A DNA stretch of 64,000 nt from Carposina sasakii (GCA_014607495.2 CP053152.1:9114001-9178000); one strand, 5' to 3'; counted from the first letter of the stretch, positions 33,800 through 45,687 are shown. Made by a program: numbers and translations. Notes: generated by a model from the sequence alone, not told the origin.

Positions 33800-35455
33800 T
33801 TGAACGGTGTAAGCTAAGTACGTCATACAGTACCTTTTAAAAAAGTAGCTATTAATTGATTAACGGAAAATAAATGTAGAACTCGACCTTTGGAAATACA
33901 ATAAACTAGATTAACTGACATAAAAGATAGACCATTATTGCCATTGCAACTCCTGGAAGTCTAGAAGAGGCGATCAGCGGAAAGAAAAAAGCTTAAGAAA
34001 TCGTCGTGGAAATTATTTTTAGTAGTATAAAACATAAAAGATATGTTATAAAATTATTAATAAAGAAAATGGTAAAAATTCTTCGAAAGTTTCACCCGAG
34101 TGGGAATAAAATATATGTTTTAAAATATGAAAGTTTATTTTTCTTTTGTTTATTACTAAAACGTAAAATATATGTTTTATACTGCTGAAATTTGTTTATT
34201 TTTTCCAAATGGAAATTCAGTGTACAGGGAAAATAGCCTGCCTAATTAAAAAAAATTATGACGCCGTAGCGCCGAACTATATGCCGTACTATACTCGTGT
34301 GAAGAATCCATGTGATTTTTATGAACCCGTCTTCCTAGTGAGATGGACCTTCAACCAGACATTTACCGCATTATCCGGTCAATGCACAGCGTAACCTTTA
34401 TATCAGCCGCTGCACCGAACATGCACGCCTTTGTGTCCAGTCAGACATAGGTTATGTTAGGTGTCTATTCGTTACTCACAGTCTGATAGAGATATATGTG
34501 ATATGTTCAAGGAGACGATACTTTTTATAAAAGCTAAATTTTTACGTTTTTTTTTTCATGAAAATTACAGTGTTTTTCTTTTCAGGAACGGCTAATACTT
34601 ATGCGTTAAGCGTATAATGTAAAGTACTATTCCTCATAACAGAATGTCCTGTAAACACATAGGTAGGTATTCATCCGTGCCGAGAGAGTGTATGTATTTA
34701 CATGATCAATTACGTAGGTATCTCATATATGCATTTACTTCCAACACCCCGAAGGAAACCTCTTATACTGTAATAAATAAAAAAACACGTAATAAATAAC
34801 CGTCAGCCTCTATGAAAAAATATTGCAGAGAAAAATATAGACACGGTGATATATGGAAGGCCGGCTCACAAACGACCGTCATATTTACCGATTTTTCTTA
34901 AGTGGGTTCAGAAGGATCTCAGTTTCAAATAGCAACGTCCTTTATGACGGGCTTTTTAAAAGAAATATGAGCAAAGTTCTAAGCTAAACATGGAAACTTT
35001 CTTCTACCTATACCTATATGTATATTACTATAATATATCGGTGGTAATTATACGAGTAGGTATAGTCTAGGATTATAATGGATTTTCTAGAGTCTAGAAA
35101 GACGTTTACATTCTAGACGTCTACAAGACGGACGAAGGTTGATTGACCTATTTTACGTTATAATCGTTTTATTTTGGCGTGCTTACCAGTAGTGACTAAT
35201 TTTGTATGCTTTACTTCTTTCAATAAGTATAATATTTTGTGTTGGACACAATAAGGTTTATTTCGAAAGTTTTAATTACTACAGGATTTGGAAAATTTAC
35301 TTTTAACTGCGTTATATTTTTCAGGAAAGGCAAAAGAAAGCTTGTTAAAACTTTATGGAGGAGTAAAAGGTTTAGGGCATCATCTCATCAATGTATATCA
35401 AAACAAAGTAAATATTCCTATTTTTGGAACACGTTAATCTACCCGGATCATAATA
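33800..35455. other. Intergenic, mostly unassigned
   Basis: AT-rich. 34050-34104 is a partial minus-strand copy of tRNA-cored family F (CACCCGAGTGGGAA). Nothing else was recognised. Confidence 0.35.
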
Positions 35456-35459
35456 ATAA

Positions 35460-35825
35460 TACAGGGTGTATGTAAGTCAGCCAGAAAAATATTGGAACCA
35501 TAATTCAGAAGCTAAAACCACTGACAATTTTACCGACTGTATATTTTTCTTCAAGAGTATAATAACAAGATTTCAAGTATGACATGGTTAAAAAAAGTAC
35601 CACTGAAAAATTTTCAAATTCCAGATCAACCCTAATAAATAGACACAAGTTATCAAAAAAATAGCAATCCGTATATGGCCCGATACAATAGAGAAATGGC
35701 GTGGAAAGCAGACATAATAATCTAATTATAAATGCGTTTACTGCAAATAAAACACTGTCGCATAACTCCACATAATTGTATAAGTACTTGTTCAGCATTT
35801 CATTATTTCCCTGGCTGTAACTGTA
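35460..35825 (-). mobile_element. Family B MITE, shortened copy
   Basis: Start TACAGGGTGTATGTAAGTCA, end CCCTGGCTGTAACTGTA, with internal deletions. It lies just beyond the 3' end of the inhibitor gene. Confidence 0.72.
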
Positions 35826-35909
35826 TGTAGAGATAGTGTGGGTATGTAACATTAGCAAATCTGGGTTTAATTAAAGATATAAGTCGTGTTTATTTTTAAA
35901 ATAGAATAT

Positions 35910-36028
35910 TCAGCGCCTGGGGCTGACGGCGGTGCATGCACCGTGAATACACTTCAGCGGGTCCCGACAAATGGCGGATGGGGTTTCGCCTAGCTCCTTG
36001 CTGTAGGTCTTGCAGGCAGCACCAGGTC
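35910..36028 (-). CDS. Fungal protease inhibitor-like protein, exon B (C-terminal)
   Basis: The acceptor TAACCCACAG precedes GA, which completes a Gly codon from exon A. The exon encodes PGAACKTYSKELGETPSAIC, RDPLKCIHGAC and ends TAVSPRR at TGA (35910-35912). It contributes four of the twelve cysteines. An AATAAA signal on the minus strand (35889-35894) lies 15 nt after the stop, so this is the last exon. The phase match and joined cysteine pattern make the pairing with exon A secure. Confidence 0.94.
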
Positions 36029-36217
36029 CTGTGGGTTATATAATGGCATAAATCAATAAAAAAAAATGTTTTGACCTGAATGACTGGAAAATCGCTGACC
36101 TTAGAGACTACAAACTTAGAGGCTGTGTTCTCGACGCAGGTCAGTAAAGTAGGATAGGGTAGGGTATCCGATAAGAATGGACATTTATGTAATTTCTAAG
36201 GTGTATGCACTGGTGTA

Positions 36218-36480
36218 TGCAGACGAAGTCACGGGCGTCTACTAGTGTAAGTAGAAAAGTCTCTAGCTACCTATTTACCAAGTGACCGACTCACAGATAA
36301 CAGACAACACACTGGGCGCACGAAGCTGGGCATGTATGTATGTACATTGAGGAGGGCACTGTGCAGGGCGGGAGGAACTAAGAAGGAATTTACAGAAATT
36401 TCTATCGGAGAACAGGAAAAACAGGATTTAAACGTGGACGAAATAGAAGGAACCGCTAGTATTACTATGTAATGTAATTG
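36218..36480 (+). repeat. Helitron-end fragments in the inhibitor intron
   Basis: AAGTCACGGGCGTCTACTAG|T at 36225-36245 and a second CTAGT end at about 36461 resemble Helitron 3' termini. The rest is degraded. Confidence 0.45.
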
Positions 36481-37038
36481 TTCATTCTGTCTATTTTGGA
36501 AAAAAATTGTAGGTGTCTGTCTATCCTGAAATTAGCTAGCGTCCATGGTGCAGAACAAAATTCTGATTGCATCAATTTCCGTGACGTCATTGAGGTGTAC
36601 TCTATTTATCTTCTCTTCACATTGTACTAGAGGTGACCAATTTTCCTGGTTTCATTGCAAAAGCAATATTGCTAAAGCCTTCTCAGAATCATAGGCAATC
36701 AAATTAACTAAACTCTGTAATTGAAAGGTAAACTGACAGGGTCATTTCCAAGTAATATTGGGTATTGTGGGTACTGTTATTAGTAAGGGAGGATAATTAA
36801 ACATTGTTAGCACCCTATGCCTTTTTCAAATTGTTAAGTTATGCAAGTTACGTCAAATAAATATTACCACCATAGTTACGACAGGAGGATGTCAGGTTGT
36901 CAGATTATTTAAATGACATCGGAAACGTTAGGCTTGCATGAAACAATAGGTACTCGTCGAAACTTCGTTAATTTAAAATTTCGTGTTGACTGTTGTTGTA
37001 TCGTATATAAATAAATATAGTATTTATACCTATACATA

Positions 37039-37422
37039 TACAGAGTGATTATTGGTTGTCAACGTTCCCGAAAACTACGGAATCTCCTTATCATCACGAT
37101 CATTTTTCTCCATGGAAGCATACCTGGGAAGTGTCCGGTTCCCAAGATATTAGGGTCCAAAGTTAAGTAAATAGACTGCGTTTTTCTGCATAAATACACA
37201 TAGACGCGCGTAGCGAGATTTTTTCAAGAGAAAAATTTGATATCTGTCTATGAAAAACCTAGCCTAAACACTGGACACAATAAATTTTGCCCGATCAAGA
37301 AATTATTTTTTTTCAAAAGAATTTACATATTTTCCCAGCATTTTTTTTGGCATATACTTACTTTATTTGATGTATAGAGTACGTACCCTTCGTTAAGGGT
37401 GGCAACGAAAAAACATCCTGTA
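37039..37422 (-). mobile_element. Family A MITE, copy 4
   Basis: Ends TACAGAGTGATTATTGGTTG and GGCAACGAAAAAACATCCTG then TA. A family G copy starts 2-3 bp further on, the same join as at 24460. Confidence 0.88.
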
Positions 37423-37424
37423 TT

Positions 37425-37880
37425 ACAGACATGGCTGTGCTCCCGAAATGGGGTAGTCTGAACTACAGGATCATAGGTACATAAGAAAGGATCCCGCATC
37501 CACGTTTACCCTAGCAGGACATATGTTAATGATCGGTGACAAGTTGCTAGCTTATCACCAGAGGTCGGAATTAGGTAGAGTCATTTATGTACTTGCAATG
37601 ATTTCATACAGCGAAAGAATAAAGTGGATATGCCTCAAATTCCGGTATTAATTTTAAAGAGCAGAAATTTTATGTTAATTATCTTTGTTTTATTTGTCTA
37701 TCTCTGAGGGTTTTATTATTATTTATTTGTAATATTGTTGGCCACACGGGATTGTCCATTAGAAATCCTGGGAAGGTCCACATTAATATCAACATTTCGA
37801 TGCAAGTACATAAATGACTACCTAATTCCGACCTCTGCTTATCACCCAAGAGAATGCTAGAGTTACTTAGTCGACTCTTA
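37425..37880 (+). mobile_element. Family G repeat split by a nested MITE
   Basis: CAGACATGGCTGTGCTCCCG ... GACAAGTTGCTAGCTTATCA, then after the insert CACCCAAGAGAATGCTAGAG and TTAGTCGACTCTTA. The tail is truncated. Confidence 0.75.
37560..37836. mobile_element. 277-bp MITE with 10-bp target duplication, nested in family G
   Basis: Inverted ends AGAGGTCGGAATTAGGTAG and CTACCTAATTCCGACCTCT extend about 40 bp with one 2-nt difference. GCTTATCACC flanks both sides (37550-37559 and 37837-37846). A 9-10 bp duplication points to a Mutator-like transposase. Confidence 0.92.
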
Positions 37881-38507
37881 AGATACAACAACAGTCAACA
37901 CGAAATTATGAATTAACGAAGTTTCTAGAGATAAAGAAATTCACAAAATGTTTATTCGTAGGTGATTATAGGATACCAAAATATATTTTTTTTATTTGAG
38001 TCGCCTGTAACTATATTCGCAGGTGATCATTGGAAACTAATTTATTCCATTTTGATCATCCAGGTGATATCACCTGGAATAAACCATTTTTCGTGGCCCT
38101 TGTTTACTGCATAGCACGTGTTTAATCTTGAAAACAAAATACTCGATTCCGTGGCCACATGTATTTATCCATAAATATAAATTAAAAGTGTTCTTAGGTA
38201 AAATTCCTCTGAAAAATGTCGGAAACTGAAATAGTAAAGACGTACGTACGAAAATTATATTTTTGTCACTAATTTGCAATTTTGATTGTTATTGTTATTC
38301 GCAAACTAAGTTTAATCAGCTAAATACTTTATTTTTATTTAAAGACTAAGATTTCCACGTTCTTTACTCTACAAATACGTATGTTCAAAGGATAAAGTAA
38401 TCTTATTTATTACAGAATCTTTTCTGTTGCTTCTAACAAAATTCAAATTTAGGCCAAGGTTTAAGTATGGAAATGATGATTATAAGTTAGATAGTAAAAA
38501 TACTAAC

Positions 38508-38704
38508 CAAGCAGCGTCACGCAGGCAGGGCAGCAGGCGCACTTTCCAGCGTGATTGGGTTTGTATACAGAAGGAGTGCGACAGCTCCTGGCCGCCACGG
38601 GGGAGCTGCACGGGTGTTGCTTGCAGTAGTTGGTGCCGCAGACCAGGTCGGCGTAGGCCGCCATCGCGCAGGACACAACCAGAATTAGGATAACGGCTTT
38701 CATT
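38508..38704 (-). CDS. Fungal protease inhibitor-like protein, exon A (signal peptide and N-terminal domain)
   Basis: The acceptor ATTTCCAG (AG at 38705-38706) precedes a single A and then ATG (38701-38703), so an upstream non-coding exon exists. The exon encodes signal peptide MKAVILILVVSCAMAAYA, then DLVCGTNYCKQHPC, a variable loop, and GKCACCPACVTLL plus the first base of Gly. The donor is G|GTTAGT (38507-38506). Reading through the donor gives an immediate TAG, which supports the splice. Eight mature cysteines lie here. Confidence 0.95.
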
Positions 38705-38895
38705 CTGGAAATAATTATGAATGTGATGTTAAAATATTTGTTTTCCGATTAATGTAATCATTTACAAGATTGTGGAGATAAGTTATAGGTTCCTCTTCTA
38801 TTTTCTAATTTAATCAAATAATAATAAATACTTGTTTAAAATAACTTGGAAACTTCTCATTGGATTCGATATTAGTCTCTATATTATTGTAACTA

Positions 38896-39159
38896 TACAG
38901 GGTGTAACAAAAAGGGTATGTTAAGCGAAAAGCTATGTAAATAGCCCACTATAGAGAACCCATCTACAAAATTTAAGACTCGAAATCACATTTTTATTTT
39001 TCAAGATTGTATGAAAATTCCTGAGATATTTAAAAATTCTCCATACTATCCGGAAAAATAAACATGTGATTTCGGGTCTCAAATTTTGTGGATAGGTTCT
39101 CTATAGTGGGCTGTTCATATAGCTTTTCGCTTAATATACCCTTTTTGTTACACCCTGTA
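38896..39159. mobile_element. Family C MITE, complete copy
   Basis: 264-bp fold-back, ends TACAGGGTGTAACAAAAAGG and CTTTTTGTTACACCCTGTA. It lies just upstream of the inhibitor's exon A, possibly in its 5' UTR intron or promoter. Confidence 0.92.
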
Positions 39160-39720
39160 TATGTATCTACCCGAAATGCGGTACAAAGCTCTCTTTTTTC
39201 ATACTAGTTAAAGTGGCGAAATCATGGTGAAATATATGGATGTGTACATAATTCTGCTCAACTGATTGGAGCATAATGGCAAAGTGACTGTATGACTAAA
39301 AGGTAAAATAACTTATCAAGTTTAGGGTCACTAAAATTTATTCGGTAGTGTTAACGTGAAAAAGGAATGAGTATTCAAACATCTTCATTGCCATATTCTC
39401 ACAAGCTATAATTTTGGTAGGGTCATTATAAAAAGGCAAGTTTTGTTTTAAAAAAAGTACTTCCTAGCTACGAGACCACAAAAAGGGTAAGTAGTAGGTA
39501 CATAACTGAAATCTTCCTAACAAAATAATTTTAAGTCCTAAAGAGGGATAAAGGGAATGGTCTTCAAAACAAGTTTTCCAGATGTCGATAACTTGGTCAT
39601 TAACAAGTTAAATTGCTTGCAATCCTCAGAATACATACAATGAATGAGTGAATTAAACTCTCGAGTCGAATATGAGTTGTATTGTAATTATAACTGAAAA
39701 AGAATTATGTAATAATTTAG

Positions 39721-39940
39721 CCCCCTGATTACCTAATTTGCAATAGCAAAGCCGCCCCCCTGATTACGTAACTTGCAATAGCAGAGCCGAAGCAATTCGA
39801 TTGCGATAATTAAGTGCGTGTGTGCAACGAGAGCGAGGCGTCCTCCCGCGTCCCGCACCATGCCCCGCGCATAAATACATTCTCAATTTTCGCTATCGCA
39901 TTGCTTTGGCTTTGCTATTGCAAGTTACGTAATCAGGGGG
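39721..39940. mobile_element. MITE with CCCCCTGATTACGTAACTTG ends and a doubled left end
   Basis: Inverted repeats of about 40 bp (39756 onward and 39900-39940). An extra 34-bp copy of the left end sits directly before it (39721-39754). A degenerate relative is at 50870-51045. Confidence 0.8.
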
Positions 39941-39944
39941 CAGG

Positions 39945-42690
39945 AAGGGTATGAGTAGGGAGAGAAAACAATCAAAATCGGGTCAGCGTTGGATAGGAAA
40001 CTCGATCAAGTCAACAAATAGAGAAACCAATTTAAAAATTCGATTTGACGAATGTCTCGTTAAATTCCAATCAAGATCTTTTTTCAAGATAAGGTAAATG
40101 AGCCTACTGAATTCTCATTCATACTTATTGAGAAAATATTAGGTTACATGACTTATTTTCTGTTGATTTCGATAAATGATTTAAATGATATTCGTTACCT
40201 ACCTATTGGATTTGTATGACCGACTGATAAGATCAAAGTAAATTTTATGGTAAGGGATTTTATAAAATGTAAATGTCAGTACTTGTTGTAATATAAATGA
40301 AGGCCACTAGCAATATTAGGAGAAGTTAATAGTTTCCTTATAAGATAAATTGTTATTTTGTTTAAAAACTTCCATGTAAAGGTTCGTTTCCATACGGGAA
40401 CTTACCGTAGCATGTGCTACGAGCAGCTACATACGTCGACTACGGTAGGCACGTAAACTGTTATTGAACTTTGCAATATATCGCTGCTGTTTTGTGAAAT
40501 TTAAAAATATGCATCTAAGAAACTGCTATGACAATAAAGATGCAATGAGATATAAATGATAGGTATAAATTAAAAAGAGACCAAAAATAACGGTGATAGT
40601 AATAAAATTAACTCTATGTTATTACTAGGATAAGGAAAATGGTAGGAAATATTTTTATATAGTTACCCTACTGCGTCCAAACTTTAAATTCGGTTTGTAG
40701 TAAGGCCCCAGTCTACCCTTTATAGCTAAATTGCTAAGACAGACTACACTGTTGACTACAGTTAATTTGTTTTCATGATTCACGCAATTTATTGTTTTTA
40801 TTTACTTACATGGAAAATTTAGTAGAAATACACGTGTCAGTACGAGTTAGTATCTTTAAGAGGAACTGGTATTTTCATTTTGATCCATCAGTTTTATGTA
40901 CAAATTGAGATAACCCCGAATATGTTTACGTGCCAGTATCTCTTGTTGTTATCGTGCTGTTGTTATGACAATACACACACATTGCTGGAAGTTATTTCTG
41001 CATTATTTCGTTAATTGATCGTTGTAAGTATCTTAGTTTCCTGACACGTGTATTTTTACTTTTTTTGCCAGTTTTTTAGTCTAGACTTCTCTAAACAATG
41101 TATAAAAGAAAAACAATATGTGTAAATATGCTGTAAATAATTGAACATTTAAAAAGTTTTGACGAGAAGTTTCATTTTAGTTTTATTTATTTTACAAAAT
41201 CTGTAGTTCCATCTAGCTTTCTAGCGTGTAAACACATAATTTACTTAGATTTAAAAATAAACGTACAAAAATAATAAACGTACTTGCATAATGTTTGTAA
41301 GAATGTTAAATAGACAATTTATCTCAGTATTGATGTTTTCTGATTGCGACATTTTGCTGACCTCCAGACATACGACGTGACGCTTAATTAGCTGTACTAT
41401 ACTTAGTAGGCATCTATGTAGATAAAGTATCTAAATATATTTATTTAACAAAATTAAAAAGTAATCGTAAAAAAATACGTAGAGCCTCGATTGTTTTATT
41501 TTAAGAAAATCACCAAAATACAAAGCAAATACGCTTAGAAAGATATTTTTCTACGCGTAGGTATATCCTTCCCGGAATCAACTGCTATAGTAAACCTTGT
41601 CGAAGATTTGTATTTATTTATTTATTTAGGCTTACCAACTATGTATACATATTACATTTCATACTACATTCCAAAAAATATTAACATTCCATCTCAAATA
41701 TATACATAAATTTTAGTACACCTATAATTTATGTATATATTTATTTGTATATTTTATTATGGCAGACAACATTCAGATATTGTCTGTTTAAAGCTGGTGG
41801 CTCTTCTAGCATTACGTGAAGGTGATAGATTGATCGTTGTGTATTTAAAAAAATCACTTAAGTTCTTCGATCAAATATAAGAAGCTTAAGTTTAATTAGA
41901 TCCACTAAAAGTTTTTACGTTATTATCGTGAGGCGGACACAATGCAACGACCACGTTTTTAATACCTAATTCATAACAAAATGATAGGTATTGATGTATA
42001 CACGTTCTCGACCTTTGGCAAATGAACGGTACGAACCGCAGGACCCTAATGGATCTGCCTGTACAGTCTACAAAACAATATTTTGGTCGAGAATTTGAAA
42101 AGTTCATAAAGTTTTCTGACACAAAGTTTGACCTTAGTAAATAAAGACTTTTAATACATATTTATTCGCTGCATTTTGAGTAGGTACGAGATCTGATGCT
42201 GACGGTACCCTGTAATGAGGTTCGTGTCATTTTACAAACACAGAGTTGAATGTCACTTGCTATTTTTACTCGTACCCCAATCGGTAGTTTGTGACTTACA
42301 ACATTATTTATTTTGGATGGAAATGTCAATCTACACTGAAGGTACACAATTTAATTATAGGGACCTGCAAAAAGTAAATTACCTGCAAAACCAGGCAGTG
42401 TTACCAGCACGATGACAGTTATTCGGGCTCAAGCGATTCTAAAAAGGCCTAGTTTATTTCGCATGTAGTAGGTACCTATATAATGAATAAGTCAGCAACG
42501 TGTCCCTGATGGCTGTGGGATTTCCTTTATGATCCTGCAGTTCTGACTACTCCGTATCGGGAACACAGCCGTGTATGTTACGTATTATGTACTAGGTACC
42601 TATGTATTGTTTTATTTTAGATTAATATTATATGTAGGTATCTAAAATTTAATATGATCAATTGTTATACTATTAATAATGTTAATTTTT
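39945..42690. other. 2.7 kb AT-rich intergenic sequence
   Basis: A short ATTTATTTATTTATTT run lies near 41611. No exon or complete element was recognised. Confidence 0.35.
42500..42578 (-). repeat. Family G end fragment
   Basis: TTATGATCCTGCAGTTCTGA ... GGGAACACAGCCGTGTATG. Confidence 0.6.
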
Positions 42691-42694
42691 AAAA

Positions 42695-42826
42695 GAGATG
42701 GTAAAATTCGTCATCCGAGTTAATTGACCCGATAGCTCAGTTGGTTAGAGCGAAAGCACGGTTTGCGAGCGGTCGTGAGTTCAAATCTCACTCGGGTGAA
42801 GAATTTTTTCATTTTCTTATTAATAG
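42695..42826 (+). mobile_element. tRNA-cored repeat (family F), copy 1
   Basis: A tRNA-like core (42728-42798) is bracketed by AAAATTCGTCATCCGAGT and ACTCGGGTGAAGAATTTT, which are inverted to each other. The core has TAGCTCAGTTGGTTAGAGC (a strong A box) and GAGTTCAAATCTC (B-box-like). Acceptor, D and T stems pair, but the anticodon stem is poor. A second copy is at 58230-58365 and a fragment at 34050-34104, so it is a repeat and not a functional tRNA gene. Confidence 0.8.
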
Positions 42827-42849
42827 TTTTTAATAATGTTAATCCTGTA

Positions 42850-43517
42850 GGTGCCTAATTGATAAATCCGCTTAAGGTAACTTAAGGCAATGAGGTGACG
42901 CCATAAAATATTTATGACCCGAGCTTCCTAGTCCACATTTATTAGCGAACTTGGCCTCATTAAACGGTCACTGCACGTCACACGTAACTCTAATAAAGAC
43001 GTAAGTTACTATCTATAAAACTTTCATATACGTACTTAACTTATTACTTGAAATACCGATCTCGTCTTGTTTCTTCACAAAAATTCTATTTGTACAGACG
43101 TCACTTAATTATTACAAACATACACTTGATACAATTGGACCTATATATAAATAATTGCCTAACTAGAAGTCACAATCACATAAAGAAACATAATATTTAA
43201 ACAATCCACAAAAAAAAATCACAGTTGCGGTAAAAGTACCGCATTGTTTTGACGAGTCGCGAAGTATAATTTCTCCTTTTATCTGAAGCACGGTTCCTAT
43301 TTCCTACAGGTAAAGTTGATTTCCTTCTGTTCCTGAGCCCGTTTCCTCGAGATCGTATTCTATGTTTCTTTGGCATAAAGATAGTGTCTGTATTTTGAAA
43401 GATAAAAGGGAATTTCTATTGAAGTTTTATGAACAGAATTTTTTGTTAGGTATACAAAATGATGATAGAATATCCGAAAATTTGTTGCCGACTTTTTACT
43501 CTAGTATTTTTCCTTAT

Positions 43518-43548
<31 letters not shown>

Positions 43549-43945
43549 TATTATTATACCTTTACGTTCTAAGATAAGTACTCGTATCCCAAAAACCCAT
43601 TTCTATTATGACAATTTCCTGCTGTTGCGAAATGTGCATTTCTATTAAATCGTGCACTGTTTGTTTATATTGTGCTTAGCTAATTGCCCTGTTAATAATA
43701 TACATATGACATAAAATATGGACCACCCATCGTCTGTAGCCTAATGAAATAAAAAACATTAATCTCGTGAAATATTATTGATAATAATAATGAGGTTGAT
43801 GTGAAATAGCCATTTTATTAAGATGCCGCTGCGAAAAGCTCTTATGAGAGCAATAAAAATTGGTAGAGAGATTTCTGGGAACTTTTATCGTTAAAGTTAA
43901 TTGGTGGCAGTCGTTAGTTTCCCGCATTTGCTCTTGATAAAATAG
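42850..43945. other. AT-rich intergenic sequence with a (TA)n microsatellite
   Basis: A (TA)n run at about 43519-43543. No gene recognised. Confidence 0.45.
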
Positions 43946-43951
43946 GTTTCA

Positions 43952-44270
43952 TCTATACATATAATAAAAATGTAACGGGTCGCTGTCTGTACATGGAAGA
44001 TATATGAGAAAAAATATTATAGGAGACCTTTATCAACGCAATAGAACCCAGAACGATGATTTTTTGATTTTTTGTCTGTCTGTGCGTTTGTGCACGCTAA
44101 TCTCAGAAACGGCTGAATCGATTTCGATACAGTTTTCAGGAATATATTGTGACAGGTCCCATTTAACATATAGGCTACTTTTTATCCCGGGAAAATATTT
44201 TTATCTCGGATAATTTCGACATTTTGTTTTTTCTGTAGTCCACGCGGAAGGAGTCGCGGGCGTCCACTAG
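43952..44270 (+). mobile_element. 319-bp non-autonomous Helitron
   Basis: TCTATACATATAATAAAAAT at the 5' end and GGGCGTCCACTAG at the 3' end lie between host A (43951) and T (44271). No ORF. Confidence 0.88.
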
Positions 44271-44487
44271 TATTATAATATAAGTAGGTAGGTGATGTTA
44301 TCCAGTTTTATGATCACTTTTATAAATCGGAGATTTGTCTCTATTTAACCTTCTTTTTTTTACATAAATTCAAAGATTCGGATGAATTATTGGGATTAGG
44401 ATAAAATAAATTCACGATTGGTACATAAGTTCTTGTGTTTTTATAGTAAAAAAGCGAATGTGATAATTCTTATTATTATTTTTTATT

Positions 44488-44690
44488 GCACATACACAAA
44501 AGAAATATTGCATGCAACATAAAAGAAGAGATGCAGGTACAATGGCAAGTTTATCTCCACAGGAGATCTCTTCCAGCAAGCCAAGCAAGTAAAGGGAAAT
44601 TGTTAACAAACAGGGTAACATGTGCAATTAAACTAAATTACATTGAAAAAAAAAGGAGAGAAACAAATGACAGCATATTAAAATAATGGA
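44488..44690. repeat. Possible LINE 3'UTR-like repeat
   Basis: Starts TTGCACATACACAAAAGAAA and resembles LINE tail sequence of Lepidoptera in style. I have no second copy in the window. Confidence 0.25.
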
Positions 44691-44948
44691 CAGGTAGTAA
44701 TCCTTCAGCTTTTCCCTAAATGTGCCTTGGAAAGTATAAAACTTGTTTTCAATGTTCTTGGCGCCATGTTCTGATGATGATCACACACTGTCACACTGAA
44801 GGTTCCATTGCAAATGCTCATCGTTCGCTAGAGTTCAGAAGAAAATTTTACCGGTCAATGGGGCGTGTGTGTGTAATCGCGGTTACTTTGTATTATCTTA
44901 CCCAAAAATGGGAAGCCAGAAATGCGGGATCGCGATGGAGTACCTAGA

Positions 44949-45118
44949 TGTTAAATGGGACCTGTCACAATATATTCCTGAAAACTGCATCGAAATCGGT
45001 TCAGCCGTTTCTGAGATTAGCGTGCACAAACGCACAGACAAACAGCCAAAAATTCCAAAAATCATTGTTCTGGGTTCTATTGCGTTGATAAAGGTCTCCT
45101 ATAATATTTTTTCTCATA
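44949..45118 (-). mobile_element. Inverted partial copy of the 43952 Helitron
   Basis: TTAAATGGGACCTGTCACAA ... ATAAAGGTCTCCTATAATAT, inverted relative to 44010-44170 and about 0.8 kb away. Confidence 0.8.
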
Positions 45119-45127
45119 TTAAAATCT

Positions 45128-45250
45128 GTGACAAGATGCTAAACACGTTGTCTGAGAGAATGTCCATAAATTCCATAGTCGACTCTTACGACATGCCCGG
45201 AAGCAGGTGATTCTTTCATTCGATTCTAGTGAAGCCCCGCATCGGCAAAA
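45128..45250 (+). repeat. Family G tail fragment
   Basis: ATAGTCGACTCTTACGACAT ... AGTGAAGCCCCGCATCGGC. It follows the inverted Helitron piece. Confidence 0.65.
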
Positions 45251-45687
45251 GGACTTGTTAGATCTTTAAATGTTTTATTCCAGATTGGTTACTTGATTTG
45301 CCAATTAAGGAAAAAAGATTTAACGTCCGACGACTTCGGCCCAGTTGGACGTATTTTCAGGTTTCGGCACATTTCATCCGGATCATCAAGCCACATCAAT
45401 CTCGAACGGGGGTCTGATGTCTCACCCACACAGGAACATCGAATAATGTAATGAAAATACTTTAGTAGTTTTGCAAAGGAAAAAAAACCGAATTGCAGAA
45501 AAACTCAAATTGCGGAAATTACTTGGATATTAGTAGATTATTGTACTTTGTACTAAGAATACAACTTACTATTCGTCCATGTGAGGTTTATGTGTATGTT
45601 ACTTATAAAGTTCTTTCCTTGTTTCTTATTTTACCTTTGTATTGTTTACATCGGTGGTTTGTTTGACTAGGTTAAAGTGTGTTGTAA

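Larger units (their letters stand above)
35910..38704 (-). other. Gene span: secreted 12-cysteine protein, fungal protease inhibitor / single IGFBP-domain type
   Basis: Two coding exons give 104 residues: an 18-residue signal peptide and an 86-residue mature chain with 12 cysteines (22, 27, 32, 41, 55, 57, 58, 61, 71, 86, 92, 97). The GKCACCPAC stretch resembles the GCGCCxxC signature of IGFBP N-terminal domains. The overall pattern matches lepidopteran haemolymph proteins called fungal protease inhibitors, which block fungal proteases. The inhibitory activity of this copy is inferred. The 2.5-kb intron carries family A, family G and a nested MITE. A further 5' UTR exon is implied by the acceptor at 38705-38706. 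Confidence 0.92.

Noticed and set aside
38427..38693. Plus-strand 88-codon Arg/Ser/Pro-rich ORF
   Set aside because: It is the antisense shadow of the cysteine-rich inhibitor exon.
42728..42798. A tRNA gene
   Set aside because: The acceptor, D and T arms pair, but the anticodon arm is poor, position 33 is not T, and the sequence recurs with the same flanking inverted repeat at 58263. It is a repeat.
44412..44627. Minus-strand 71-codon hydrophobic ORF as a host membrane protein
   Set aside because: It overlaps a LINE-tail-like repeat and has no splice context. Hydrophobic runs are common in T-rich DNA.
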